From assembly GCA_902540785.1 (NCBI GenBank), contig CACBOA010000005.1, positions 1-55,451 of the forward strand: a DNA stretch of 55,451 nucleotides, written 5' to 3'. The notes beneath the pieces were generated by a model. The model was not told where the DNA came from and did no database searches. It was given only the letters and a program-made list of their open reading frames with translations. This document shows, in pieces, positions 30,067 through 39,239 of the stretch (the first letter of the stretch is position 1; each line of letters opens with the position of its first letter). The translations under genes were made by a program, and so were the position numbers. This stretch comes from an uncultured Pelagibacteraceae bacterium. Its GTDB lineage: Bacteria > Pseudomonadota > Alphaproteobacteria > Pelagibacterales > Pelagibacteraceae.

Positions 30067-30095
30067 GTAACCCAATAACTCCTAATCAAAATTCT
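30067..30095 (+). pseudogene. Remnant resembling the groEL 3' end
   Basis: The bases just before terminator B read ATGAGAATGTAACCC and then ATCAAAATTC. The true groEL end reads ATGGGTATGTAATCCC and then ACAAAAATTC. The similarity runs from the last codons through the stop to the terminator, so this looks like a decayed duplicate of the groEL end and not an independent gene. It is short, so the reading rests on its position directly before an identical terminator. Confidence 0.55.
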
Positions 30096-30125
30096 AAAAG
30101 GGCAGTTTTTACTGCCCTTTTTTTT
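30096..30125 (+). terminator. Intrinsic terminator (copy B, identical to the groEL terminator)
   Basis: GGGCAG (30100-30105), loop TTTTTA, CTGCCC (30112-30117) and eight Ts. The 30 bases equal 28302-28331 exactly. It can act on rightward transcription arriving from the cassette region. No rightward gene lies directly upstream, which fits a duplicated copy brought about by insertion. Confidence 0.9.
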
Positions 30126-30158
30126 GCTTAAAAAAATTTGTAATATAGAATTATTATT

Positions 30159-30269
30159 ATGTCGAAAAGATATAGTGGAAAATCGTTTAAAGACTCTAGT
30201 GTCAAAAAAAAACCTAAATTAAGTTTTAAAGAAAAAAGAAAAATTAAACGTGAAAAGCGAAAAAAATAA
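30159..30269 (+). CDS. Possible 36-residue very basic peptide
   Basis: An ATG ORF encodes MSKRYSGKSFKDSSVKKK followed by more lysine and arginine, ending KREKRKK; 18 of 36 residues are K or R. It sits 33 bases after terminator B and 91 bases before typA. There is no clear Shine-Dalgarno. Such a composition fits a nucleic-acid- or ribosome-associated peptide, but AT-rich sequence makes chance lysine-rich ORFs easy. Treat it as a candidate. Confidence 0.45.
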   Translation: MSKRYSGKSFKDSSVKKKPKLSFKEKRKIKREKRKK

Positions 30270-30360
30270 AAATTAAAAAAAAATCCTTAATTTATCTAAG
30301 CCTAGTGTAGTTTTTTTTGAGTTTTCAAAAGTGTTTAAATATGTATAAGAACCCAGATTT

Positions 30361-32187
30361 ATGAATAATACGATAAGAAACATCACCATAATTGCTCATG
30401 TTGATCATGGCAAAACAACCCTAATTGATAACTTAATGAAACAAAGTGGCTCATTTAGAGAAAATGAGATTGTTGATGAAAGGCTGATGGACTCTGGAGA
30501 ATTAGAAAAAGAAAGAGGAATTACAATATTAGCTAAACCTGCCTCGATTAATTGGAAAGATTCTAGAATAAATATAATTGATACCCCCGGCCACAGAGAT
30601 TTTGCTGCTGAAGTTGAAAGAGTACTTAGTATGGCTGATGGAGCATTATTACTAATAGACTCTGCTGAAGGTGTGATGCCTCAAACAAAATTCGTTTTAG
30701 CAAAAGCTTTAAAACAAGGTTTAAAGCCGATTGTGGTTATAAATAAATTAGATAAATCAGATCAAAGAGCTAATGAAGTTCTAGATGAAACATTCGACTT
30801 ATTTGTAAGTTTAGATGCTAATGAAGACCAACTAGATTTCCCAGTTTTATATGCTAGTGGAAGATCTGGATGGGCTGATCATGAAGTTGATGGTCCAAGA
30901 GAGAATCTTAATCCACTTTTAGATAAAATCGTTGACCATGTTAAACCAGCTGAATTAGACAAATCAAAACCTTTCGCTATGCTTTCTACACTTCTTTATG
31001 CTGATAGTTTCTTAGGAAGAAGTTTAGTAGGTCGAATTTCACAAGGAACAGCAAAAGCTAATCAAGCAATTAAGGCAATCAACTTAAAAGGAGAGAAAGT
31101 TGATGAAGGAAGATTAACTAAAATTTTTAGATACGAAGGTACCAAAAAAGTTCCAATTGAGGTTGGTGAAGCTGGAGATATTGTAGTTGTTGCAGGTTTA
31201 GAAAAAGCTAATGTTGCAGATACTATTTGTGATCTTGAAGTTAACGAACCAATAGAAGCTACTCCTATTGATCCTCCAACTATGTCAATTACAATAACAG
31301 TAAATACATCTCCTTTGGCTGGTACAGAAGGTAAAAAATTAACAAGCACACAAATTAGAGATCGATTGGTTCAAGAGGCACAAAATAATGTTGGAATTAC
31401 ATTCACTGAAAATGAGGGAAATGATTCTTTTGTAGTAAGTGGTCGTGGTGAATTAATGTTGGAAATTTTACTTACTCAAATGAGAAGAGAAGGTTTTGAA
31501 ATGACTGTGAGCCCTCCAAAAGTACTCTATAAAAAAGATGAAAATGGTAACAAGCTTGAGCCAATAGAGGAAATTACTATGGATCTTGATGAGGAGCATT
31601 CATCAAAAATAATTGATTCAATGAATAGAAGAAAAGGTAAATTAATAGAATTAAAAGACACTGGTAAAAATAAAAAGAGACTTGTATTTCATGCACCAAC
31701 AAGAGGTTTAATGGGATATACAAGTAGATTTTTAACGCTTACAAAAGGAAATGGTGTTATTAATAGAATTTTTCATGAATATGGTCCATTTGAAGGGGAA
31801 ATGGAGGGCAGAAGAAATGGTGCTCTAATTTCTATGGAACAAGGAAAGGCAGTTGCTTTTGCAATCTTTAATTTACAGGCTAGAGGAGAAATGTTTGTAA
31901 CTCATAACGATCCTGTTTATCCAGGAATGATTGTAGGTCTATCACCTAAGCCGGGAGATATGATTATTAATGTCATGAAGGGAAAAAAATTAACTAATAT
32001 GAGAACGCAAGGTACTGATGAAAATGTTGTCTTAACTCCTGTTAGAAAAATGTCGATTGCTGAACAATTAAGTATGTTAAATACAGATGAAGCTTTAGAG
32101 ATTACTCCAGAGTCTTGTAGATTAAGAAAAGCTATTCTTGATCCTCATGAAAGAAAAAGAAGTGAAAAATCGGGCGCTGCTGCCTAA
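30361..32187 (+). CDS. typA: GTPase TypA/BipA
   Basis: Ribosome-associated translational GTPase involved in 50S assembly and stress adaptation. The 608 residues start with the P-loop AHVDHGKT (12-19). DTPGHRDF and NKLDKSDQ complete the G motifs. EF-G-like domains follow, with VSGRGELMLEILLTQMRREGFE and a TypA-specific C-terminal region (TPVRKMSIAEQLSMLNTDE). It converges on the YczE-like gene, overlapping by four bases. The 91 bases upstream hold no clear regulatory element. Confidence 0.98.
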   Translation: MNNTIRNITIIAHVDHGKTTLIDNLMKQSGSFRENEIVDERLMDSGELEKERGITILAKPASINWKDSRINIIDTPGHRDFAAEVERVLSMADGALLLIDSAEGVMPQTKFVLAKALKQGLKPIVVINKLDKSDQRANEVLDETFDLFVSLDANEDQLDFPVLYASGRSGWADHEVDGPRENLNPLLDKIVDHVKPAELDKSKPFAMLSTLLYADSFLGRSLVGRISQGTAKANQAIKAINLKGEKVDEGRLTKIFRYEGTKKVPIEVGEAGDIVVVAGLEKANVADTICDLEVNEPIEATPIDPPTMSITITVNTSPLAGTEGKKLTSTQIRDRLVQEAQNNVGITFTENEGNDSFVVSGRGELMLEILLTQMRREGFEMTVSPPKVLYKKDENGNKLEPIEEITMDLDEEHSSKIIDSMNRRKGKLIELKDTGKNKKRLVFHAPTRGLMGYTSRFLTLTKGNGVINRIFHEYGPFEGEMEGRRNGALISMEQGKAVAFAIFNLQARGEMFVTHNDPVYPGMIVGLSPKPGDMIINVMKGKKLTNMRTQGTDENVVLTPVRKMSIAEQLSMLNTDEALEITPESCRLRKAILDPHERKRSEKSGAAA

Positions 32188-32831
32188 TCAAAAATTTTAT
32201 CAACTAAAAACAAACCTAGTGCAACGCACGGACCAATACCAAAAGCGAATAAAAGAGTTCCGACACCTACTGTTCCACCCAAATACCAGCCAATACTTAC
32301 AACTGAAATTTCTAAAAAAGCTCTAACGGCTGCCACTGGTAAATTGGTTACTTTTTGCAAACCAATCATTAATCCATCTCTTGGTCCTGCGCCTAGGTTA
32401 GAAACTAAATAAATGGCCCCACCTATTCCAACCATTATTACAGAAATTACTGCTAAGATTATTTGATTAAAATAATCAGATGGAGTTGGTACAAACTTTA
32501 TACAAAGATCAATCATAAAGGCTATTATTAAGGCATTAAATATTGTGCCCATTCCTGGTTTTTGGCTGAGAGGTATCCACAAAATTAAGACTGCAATACT
32601 TATTAAAAGAGTAATTGTTCCAATACTTAAATTAACATTTAAAGAAATACCTTGAGCTAAAACACTCCATGGAGAAGCACCCGTAAAAGAAACAATTAAT
32701 AAACCTTCGCCAAGACCAAATAAAGTCAGACCAAAACATAAAAAAAAGAAAGTGGAAAATTTTGGTTTAAAATTATATGGCCTATCAGAACTCCAATTAA
32801 CTTTAGGTATTTTCTTTATTTTTAGAAACAT
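32184..32831 (-). CDS. YczE/YitT-like integral membrane protein
   Basis: A 215-residue protein with five to six hydrophobic segments. FGLTLFGLGEGLLIVSFTGASPWSVLAQGIS and GTIFNALIIAFMIDLCI match the YczE/YyaS/YitT family. A later SNLGAGPRDGLMIGL is a second family motif. The transport or sensory function of these proteins is undefined. It is divergent from the DUF6134-like gene (50 bases between starts) and overlaps typA by four bases at the 3' end. Confidence 0.82.
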   Translation of the reverse strand: MFLKIKKIPKVNWSSDRPYNFKPKFSTFFFLCFGLTLFGLGEGLLIVSFTGASPWSVLAQGISLNVNLSIGTITLLISIAVLILWIPLSQKPGMGTIFNALIIAFMIDLCIKFVPTPSDYFNQIILAVISVIMVGIGGAIYLVSNLGAGPRDGLMIGLQKVTNLPVAAVRAFLEISVVSIGWYLGGTVGVGTLLFAFGIGPCVALGLFLVDKIFD

Positions 32832-32881
32832 TTTAATAAATTATTTCTATTATAGATAAAGTCCACTAATGTAATTGCTAA

Positions 32882-33562
32882 ATGAGAAAATTTATAGCCA
32901 TTTTGTTTATTGTAGTTTTTCCAGTTATTTCTATGGCACATATGGGTCACTACAATAAATATAACAAAATTGAAATGGAGATTTTTAGAAATGGTGAACT
33001 AATTGGATACAATTATTATTTTTTTGAGAGAAATGGTGAAGAAACTATAATTACAAATCAATTTAAATTTTCTGTTGATTTATTAGGGACTCCAATTTTT
33101 CAAGTTGAGTCCTATGGTGAAGAAAAATATATAAAAAATCATTTGATATCATATGATTCTAGAACTCTTCAAAATGAAAAAGAAAAATTTGTAAATTTAA
33201 AATTAAATAAAGATAGTAAAAAATTTGATATTAAAGGCTCCTCATTCAATGGGGAGGCGACCCTTAACAACGTTATTGGAAATTGGTGGAATCATAAAAT
33301 TTTACAAGCAGAATCTCAAATAAGTCCAATATCAGGGAGCATTAAAGAACAGGTTGTTACTTTTGTAGGTAAAGAAAAAATAGAGCTTTATGGAAAGATT
33401 TATGATGCTGATCATTTTACACTTAAATCTAAAGATATGAATATTCCAAAAGATAAACGATTAGACTTTGACATTTGGTATGATCAAAAAAATTTAAGAA
33501 TTTTAAAAGTGTCTTACTCAAGAATGGGAAATTGGGAATACAGATTGAAAAGCTTTGAATAA
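32882..33562 (+). CDS. Secreted protein, DUF6134-like
   Basis: A 226-residue protein with an N-terminal signal peptide (about 19 residues, VFPVISMAH). The mature part is beta-rich, with EIFRNGELIGYNYYFFERNGEETIITNQFKF-type strands and an LDFDIWYDQKNLRILKVSYSRMG ending, as in DUF6134 proteins of unknown function. Periplasmic location is expected. It stops one base before the convergent flavoprotein gene. Confidence 0.72.
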   Translation: MRKFIAILFIVVFPVISMAHMGHYNKYNKIEMEIFRNGELIGYNYYFFERNGEETIITNQFKFSVDLLGTPIFQVESYGEEKYIKNHLISYDSRTLQNEKEKFVNLKLNKDSKKFDIKGSSFNGEATLNNVIGNWWNHKILQAESQISPISGSIKEQVVTFVGKEKIELYGKIYDADHFTLKSKDMNIPKDKRLDFDIWYDQKNLRILKVSYSRMGNWEYRLKSFE

Positions 33563-33563
33563 T

Positions 33564-34535
33564 TTATTTTGAAATTTTTTTATATAAGTCCTGTGCACTT
33601 ATCCATCCCGACTCCAGTCTTGGTCCGACAAACCAATCAGCACAAACACCTATTTTTTTCTTTGGATCCCAAAAACTTTTAATTTTGAAAGGTTTTGAAT
33701 TCGAAGAGTATTTCCAGCCATGATTAAGAGAGAAATTGATTTTTGTTTTTTTAATATTTGAAAGTTGAAAGAACTTGTCGATCATAATTTTTGAATTCTT
33801 TTTCTTATTATTTTTATTTTGATTAATATTTTTATTTGCCCACTTGAATGTACTTTGTAGAGTCCATAAATCATATTTTGATTTAAATCTTTTTTTTGAA
33901 TTTTCATTACCAGCCCAGCCAAGAATTGAGTCTTCGAAAAGGTAGCTGCTATTAGATTTTTTGTTTTTTTTTATAGCAATCATGGTAGTTATATTTGCAT
34001 CCATTTTTATTGATTTTTTTACAAAAGAATTATTTATGAATTTTTTAGAAAGTTTTTTTAATTGTGGAAATGGACAGGTCAAAATAATACTTTTAAAAGA
34101 TCTCAATTTTCCATCAGCAAATGATAAGTGCCAAAGTTTGTTTTTATAATGAATTTTTTTTAATTCACTTTGATAGTTGCACTTAATTTTTTTTAATAAA
34201 TACTTGCTAATATCATTGTTTCCATTTTTACCTATAATTTTAAGATGTTTTTTATCTTCTTTTTTTTTGGAGTTAAGAAAAATGTGTTTACCACCCCAAA
34301 CCTTTAAAATTTTTTTTTTAATTAAATGTTTAGTAAACTTTTTAAATCCTGGGGTTTTTGGTGAAAAGTATTGAGTGCCATGATCAAAGCCTATATTACC
34401 TCTTATTCTTTTGAAAGATGCACGACCTCCTGGACCTCTCGCTTTATCAAATAGGATTACTGTATTTTTTTTATTAAGAAGATTAGCAATTGTAGCTCCA
34501 GAAATACCTGAACCGATTACGCAGAATTCACTCAT
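33564..34535 (-). CDS. FAD-dependent NAD(P)-binding oxidoreductase (renalase-like)
   Basis: A 323-residue flavoprotein. The N-terminal dinucleotide fold reads VIGSGISGATIANLL, followed by FDKARGPGGRASFKR and FDHGTQYFSPK, a layout shared with renalase and related amine oxidoreductases. The C-terminal GVCADWFVGPRLESGWISAQDLY is the second FAD contact. The substrate is unknown. Its start overlaps the pmbA stop by four bases (ATGA), so it is the third gene of the tldD-pmbA unit. Confidence 0.88.
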   Translation of the reverse strand: MSEFCVIGSGISGATIANLLNKKNTVILFDKARGPGGRASFKRIRGNIGFDHGTQYFSPKTPGFKKFTKHLIKKKILKVWGGKHIFLNSKKKEDKKHLKIIGKNGNNDISKYLLKKIKCNYQSELKKIHYKNKLWHLSFADGKLRSFKSIILTCPFPQLKKLSKKFINNSFVKKSIKMDANITTMIAIKKNKKSNSSYLFEDSILGWAGNENSKKRFKSKYDLWTLQSTFKWANKNINQNKNNKKKNSKIMIDKFFQLSNIKKTKINFSLNHGWKYSSNSKPFKIKSFWDPKKKIGVCADWFVGPRLESGWISAQDLYKKISK

Positions 34536-35848
34536 TTACCAGCAACAACCATTCCCTCAATCATCATGGTTGGTGAATTGGTTGCATATTTAAACTCTAA
34601 ATCATTTGCCAGAGTAATATGCTGAAACATGTCTTTAAAATTGCCTGCAATGGTAATTTCGTTTATAGGATACTTAAACTCTCCGTTTTCCACTAAAAAC
34701 CCTGTCGCACCAACAGAATAATCACCGGTTACTATATTACTTCCGTGACCTATAGTTTCTGTAATATAGAGACTTTTTGATTTTGAATTCAACAAATCTT
34801 TAAAACTTATATTTCCATTTTCAAAATAGAGATTACTTGTCCCTCCGAATCTTCCATTTGATTTTAGGTTAAGTTTTTTTCCATTGTAAGTATCAATCAA
34901 ATAATGTTTTAAGACTCCTTGTTCAACTAATTTAAGGGTATCAGTTTTAACCCCCTCTTTATCAAAATTTCTTGAACCCAAACCTTTAATTATGTCTGGT
35001 TTATCTAAGACATTAATTGAGTCGGAAAATATTTTTTGGTTAACTTTATCTTTTAAAAAAGAGGTTCCTCTTGATATCGCTGATGATGAAATCGCACTTG
35101 CAAAAGTGCTTAATATTCCCTTGGCTATTCGTTTATCAAAAATTATAGCAATTTTTTCGCTGCCTATTTTTTTAGGGCTTAATTTTCTAATGGTTTGATA
35201 GGCAGCTTGTTTGCCTAACTCTCCTGCATCGTCCAAGTCTTTAAAAAAACATTTGCTAGAATACTCATAATCTCTCTCCATGCTTTTTTCATCTTTTGCG
35301 ACTATAACGCTCGAAGCTGTAAATGAGGATGTTTTGTAACCAGCACAAAAACCTTCAGTATTAGCTAAAATAAAATTTGATTTATTTTGAGTAAAACTAG
35401 ACTCAGTATTAACAATTTTTTTATCATTAGAGGCAGCGAGTTCTAATTTTTTCAAATAATCTATTTTTTGATCATTTTCTATATGCGTATCATCATAGAG
35501 AGACAAATCTTTAACTTCTTTAGCTAACAAATCTTTATCTGGTAATGAATTAAATTCATCTTCAGGAGTATTTTTTGTTGCCTCAACACATTTTTCAATC
35601 AAAATGTTTAGGTTATCATCAAGTAAATTAGACGAAGATATTGATGATTTTTTTTTTCCAATGTAAGTGGTAATGCTTATTCCAAGATCATCTGACCTAT
35701 TAGACTCATCTAGTTTTTTATTTCTAAAATTAACAGTTTCAGATACAGAGTTGTTAACAATCACACTAGACTCAGTTGCGCCTAATTTCTTGGCTAAACC
35801 TAGACAATAAGATGCCTTTTTTTCTAAAAATTCTTGATCTTTGACCAT
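34532..35848 (-). CDS. pmbA: TldE/PmbA metallopeptidase partner
   Basis: Non-catalytic partner of the TldD/TldE heterodimeric protease, which unfolds and degrades peptides such as microcin precursors or antitoxins. The 438 residues include YKTSSFTASSVIVAKDEKSMERDYEYS and the C-terminal GATGFLVENGEFKYPINEITIAGNFKDMF, both typical of PmbA. The HExxxH zinc motif of TldD is absent, as expected. It begins one base after the tldD stop. The target substrate in this organism is not evident. Confidence 0.95.
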   Translation of the reverse strand: MVKDQEFLEKKASYCLGLAKKLGATESSVIVNNSVSETVNFRNKKLDESNRSDDLGISITTYIGKKKSSISSSNLLDDNLNILIEKCVEATKNTPEDEFNSLPDKDLLAKEVKDLSLYDDTHIENDQKIDYLKKLELAASNDKKIVNTESSFTQNKSNFILANTEGFCAGYKTSSFTASSVIVAKDEKSMERDYEYSSKCFFKDLDDAGELGKQAAYQTIRKLSPKKIGSEKIAIIFDKRIAKGILSTFASAISSSAISRGTSFLKDKVNQKIFSDSINVLDKPDIIKGLGSRNFDKEGVKTDTLKLVEQGVLKHYLIDTYNGKKLNLKSNGRFGGTSNLYFENGNISFKDLLNSKSKSLYITETIGHGSNIVTGDYSVGATGFLVENGEFKYPINEITIAGNFKDMFQHITLANDLEFKYATNSPTMMIEGMVVAGK

Positions 35849-37270
35849 TTAAAGTTTTGTGCCGCCAACAGTCATCTTATTAATTAGAATAGATGGTTGA
35901 GCAACACCAACGGGAACACCTTGGCCAGCTTTTCCACATGTTCCAATTCCCGGATCCATCATCATATCATTACCTACCATAGAAACTTCTTTTAAACTCG
36001 AAGGACCATCTCCGATAAGAGTAGCACCTTTTATTGGAGATCCAATTTTGCCATTAACAATCTCATAAGCTTCGGTGCAATTAAATACAAATTTCCCAGA
36101 GGTAATGTCAACTTGTCCTCCACCAAAACTTACTGCAAATATACCTTTGTCTACAGCTTTAATCATCTCATCTTGGGTCTGATTACCACTTAACATCATT
36201 GTGTTTCTCATTCTTGGAAGGACGATATGTCTATAATTTTCTCTTCTTCCACTACCGGTAGATCTCGTTTTCATCAAACGTGCATTCAGACGATCTTGCA
36301 TAAAGTTTTTTAAAATTCCATTCTCAATTAAAACTGTTTTTTCTGTTGGTGTCCCTTCATCATCAATAGTAAGACTGCCTCTCCTATTGTCGATGGTACC
36401 ATCATCAACTATCGTAACTCCTTCACTAGCAACTTTTTGGCCCATTAAATTATGAAAAGCAGAAGTTTTCTTTCTATTAAAATCCCCCTCTAAACCATGA
36501 CCAACAGCCTCATGAATTAATATTGCTGGCCAACCAGGTCCTAGTACAACTTTCATTTCACCAGCTGGTGCAGGTTTACTCTCTAAATTTACTGAAGCTA
36601 TTCTCAAAGCCTCATCACAAACACTTTTCCAATTTTCATCTTTTAAATAAAAATCGTAGGATTGTCTTCCTCCAACACCATACACACCTGACTCTTTCCT
36701 TCCATTTTTCTCAAGCATGACTGATACATTGAATCTTATTAAAGGACGGACATCAGTTAAAGACTCTCCGCCAGATCTAATTATTTCAACTGATTTTTGT
36801 TCACCTAAAAAATTGGCTGTGACCTGTTTAATGTTATTATCTTTAGAGCGTAAGTAGTTATTTACTTCATTAAGTATTTTAATCTTTTCATTAAGGGATT
36901 TTTGTTCAATAGGATTTATATTATCATAATACTTTTTATTAGATTTAGGAATTTCATGATTATAAGTGCCTTTAACAGATTTTAACGTTGATTTTAAATT
37001 TTCTGAAGATTGCCTTAATGAATTTTTTGATATTTCATTAGAGTGAGAATATGCAACTATTTCATCAGAGATAGCTCTAAATCCAAAACCTAAATCAGAA
37101 TTATAACTCGAGTTTTTAATTTTATTATCATCTAATAATAATGTCTCTGATTTTGTATTTTCTAGATATAGTTCTCCATCATCACACTTACTAAGTGTAT
37201 CTGATACAATGTTTTCTGCTTCTGATCTAGATATGTCAGATTTTTCAAAAAAATTATTCATAGAAAGCAT
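35849..37270 (-). CDS. tldD: TldD zinc metallopeptidase subunit
   Basis: Catalytic subunit of the TldD/TldE protease. The 473 residues have the zinc motif HEAVGHGLEGD, with H253, E254 and H258. The later zinc region ends KAGQGVPVGVAQPSILINKMTVGGT. RLNARLMKTRSTGSGRRENYRH is another family segment. The ATG at 37270 gives a normal length; an ATG three codons later is possible. It is the first gene of tldD-pmbA-flavoprotein. Confidence 0.96.
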   Translation of the reverse strand: MLSMNNFFEKSDISRSEAENIVSDTLSKCDDGELYLENTKSETLLLDDNKIKNSSYNSDLGFGFRAISDEIVAYSHSNEISKNSLRQSSENLKSTLKSVKGTYNHEIPKSNKKYYDNINPIEQKSLNEKIKILNEVNNYLRSKDNNIKQVTANFLGEQKSVEIIRSGGESLTDVRPLIRFNVSVMLEKNGRKESGVYGVGGRQSYDFYLKDENWKSVCDEALRIASVNLESKPAPAGEMKVVLGPGWPAILIHEAVGHGLEGDFNRKKTSAFHNLMGQKVASEGVTIVDDGTIDNRRGSLTIDDEGTPTEKTVLIENGILKNFMQDRLNARLMKTRSTGSGRRENYRHIVLPRMRNTMMLSGNQTQDEMIKAVDKGIFAVSFGGGQVDITSGKFVFNCTEAYEIVNGKIGSPIKGATLIGDGPSSLKEVSMVGNDMMMDPGIGTCGKAGQGVPVGVAQPSILINKMTVGGTKL

Positions 37271-37354
37271 TATTTAGAAGTTTTATCTACTATTTTCAAT
37301 ATGAGTATTTTACGCATATACATTATTTGAATAAATAGTAATAAATCTACTTAT

Positions 37355-37702
37355 ATGAAAGTTTATTTTAATAATTCATGCAAAATCTGCAAAGCTGAAA
37401 TTGATTTATATAAAAAAGAGAAGATTCAAGAAATAGATTGGATTGATATTACGGGTAATGAGATAGCTGAAAAAGAGACCTCTAAAAGTAATAAAGAACT
37501 TTTGCGAAGGCTACATGTTAAAGAAGATGAAAAAATTTTAAAAGGAGCTGAAGCTTTTCTAGCTGTGTGGAAAAAAATTCCCAAATATAATTTTTTATAC
37601 AAGTTTTTTAAACTACCAATAATTTTTACGTTATTTTCTTTTTTTTATGAAATAGTTGCATTCTTCTTATATCTAAAAAATAAAAAACAATTAAAAAACT
37701 AA
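37355..37702 (+). CDS. DCC-family (DUF393) thiol-disulfide protein
   Basis: A 115-residue protein with a thioredoxin-like N-terminus: VYFNNSCKICKAEIDLYKK carries a CxxC (C9-K-I-C12). The DCC-family LRRLHVKEDEKILKGAEAFLAVWKKIPKY follows, and the C-terminal third is hydrophobic (membrane associated). These proteins are predicted thiol-disulfide oxidoreductases, but the partner is unknown. It converges with the small membrane protein gene, overlapping by four bases. Confidence 0.87.
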   Translation: MKVYFNNSCKICKAEIDLYKKEKIQEIDWIDITGNEIAEKETSKSNKELLRRLHVKEDEKILKGAEAFLAVWKKIPKYNFLYKFFKLPIIFTLFSFFYEIVAFFLYLKNKKQLKN

Positions 37703-37992
37703 CTAAAAAAAAACAGTAAAATTTCACTCAACAAAGACATAGAAGTTATAAACATAATGAGAACTATTGAATACATTAATAAAATAATCTTATTTTTTTT
37801 TCTTCTTAACCTTACAAAATCTTTATCATCTAAATCGGAGATATCTCTTTCACCTAAAACAGGGTAATCATAAGTAAATCGCCAAGTACTGTCGCCAAGT
37901 CTTGGATCTAATTTGTTGTAATAGATAATCCATGCCAATACATACTTTAAAATTAAAAAAAGCATTATCATAATGATTGATCCAAAAAACAT
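37699..37992 (-). CDS. Small membrane protein of unknown function
   Basis: A 97-residue protein with an N-terminal membrane helix (about 3-24) and a second at about 68-95. Between them is a polar domain with WRFTYDYPVLGERDISDLDDKDFVRLRRKK. No family is recognised. The next gene on the same strand (the split coiled-coil gene) ends 32 bases upstream. Coding seems likely because the frame is intact and the layout is hairpin-like. Confidence 0.62.
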   Translation of the reverse strand: MFFGSIIMIMLFLILKYVLAWIIYYNKLDPRLGDSTWRFTYDYPVLGERDISDLDDKDFVRLRRKKNKIILLMYSIVLIMFITSMSLLSEILLFFFS

Positions 37993-38023
37993 ATTAAAGT
38001 TCTACCTTGTTATTTAGAAAAAA

Positions 38024-39210
38024 TTAATTGTTATTTTGTGATCTTTTGCTAGCAATTAATTGTGTCAAAGCGTCCACCATTGTGTCTGAGGCTTTAAAAA
38101 TATCAATATTTTTAAATTCATATGAATGATTTTTTTCAGGATTTGTTTTATCCTCTATTACTATTCCTTCATCGGGTGAATTATTTTTAATGTAAATTAA
38201 TAATAACCAATCTTCATCTTCAGCTTCATCCCATTTTATAAAAATCTCACCGGTTTCAAATCTTCTGTCTATACACCGCAAAATCGACATATCTCTTGTA
38301 ATGTGTCTTTTGTTCAATTGAAATACTAGACTGCTTGCACTTCTATAAAAACTTTCTAAGGCAAACTCAACTTTTTGTCTCGCTAAAGTATATTCTTTTT
38401 CCTTAATTAGTAACGTTTCTCTGTCTTCGTTACCTTGTAATTTAACACCAAGGGCTTCTACTCTCTCCTTGATCTTTTGGTCTCTAATAACTCGGTATTT
38501 TTCTTTAAGTTTATCAATCCTTTCTTGTAACCCTTGATAATCCTCTCTCTTCTCTTTAAGCGCTATTTTCTCAAGTTTTTCTAATTCTTTTACTTCTCTT
38601 ATTCTAAACTTTTCAATTTGACGCTCTAGTTGAAGTTGCTTTAAAAATTGTTTTTGTTTTTCGGCTTGTTCTCTTCTTAAAATTGCTTGTTCTTTTCTTA
38701 AAAATAATTTTATATCTTTATTTCTTTGCTTTTCTAACCTTGCTTCCTCCTTTAAGGCCTTCTCTTTTAGTCGAGTTTTTTCAAGCACCTCTTCTTGTTT
38801 TGCTTTTTGTAGCTCAATTTTCTCAATTCTCTCTTTTTCAATTTGTTCTATCTTAATTCTTCTTTTTTCCTCTTTTTTAATTACTTTGTAATTTGAAATT
38901 GTTTCGGAAATTTTATCAAAAAAACTTTGGATGTATCTTTCAGGGTTTAAATTAATTTTAAAATCAAAGTTTGATTTAATCGATAATTGGAATTTTACAA
39001 TTTTTGAAATTAAACTTTGATTTTTAGTTTTAGGTATATAGTTTTTATTTTTTTTAAGATTTATATTTTTTCTCTTTTTTTTCTTTTTTTTGTTTTTCCT
39101 CTTTTCCTTGAAATAATTATCTTTTTCCTAACTTTTTTGATATTTTTCAGTTTAGTTTTTTTTCTTTTTACTCTCTTAATTCTCTTTGATTTTTTGTTTT
39201 TTTTTTTCAT
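38024..39210 (-). pseudogene. Coiled-coil protein with Lys/Arg-rich N-terminus, split by a frameshift
   Basis: The long frame covers 38024 to about 39100. It has no ATG, GTG or TTG in its N-terminal part and would need the GTG at 38788 (254 residues). The ATG at 39210 opens a 48-codon Lys/Arg-rich frame that stops at about 39065 in the +1 position relative to it. The two join if the ribosome slips by -1, or if one A is added, at the two A8 tracts on the coding strand (39075-39082 and 39084-39091). The product would be Lys/Arg-rich, then a long coiled coil (roughly 38380-38880), then a globular end with IDRRFETGEIFIKWDEAEDEDW. Function unknown. A real frameshift, recoding and an assembly error are all possible. 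Confidence 0.7.
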
Positions 39211-39239
39211 TTTAAAGGAGGTAAGATTCTATCAATAAT

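Noticed and set aside
37271-37354. Promoter for the DCC gene (TTGAAT upstream of TTATAT)
   Set aside because: The -10-like box would overlap the start codon, which is not a workable arrangement.
39211-39239. A plus-strand AAAGGAGGT near 39214 as a ribosome-binding site
   Set aside because: No start codon follows at a suitable distance in an open plus-strand frame. The stretch is the spacer between cfa and the split coiled-coil gene.
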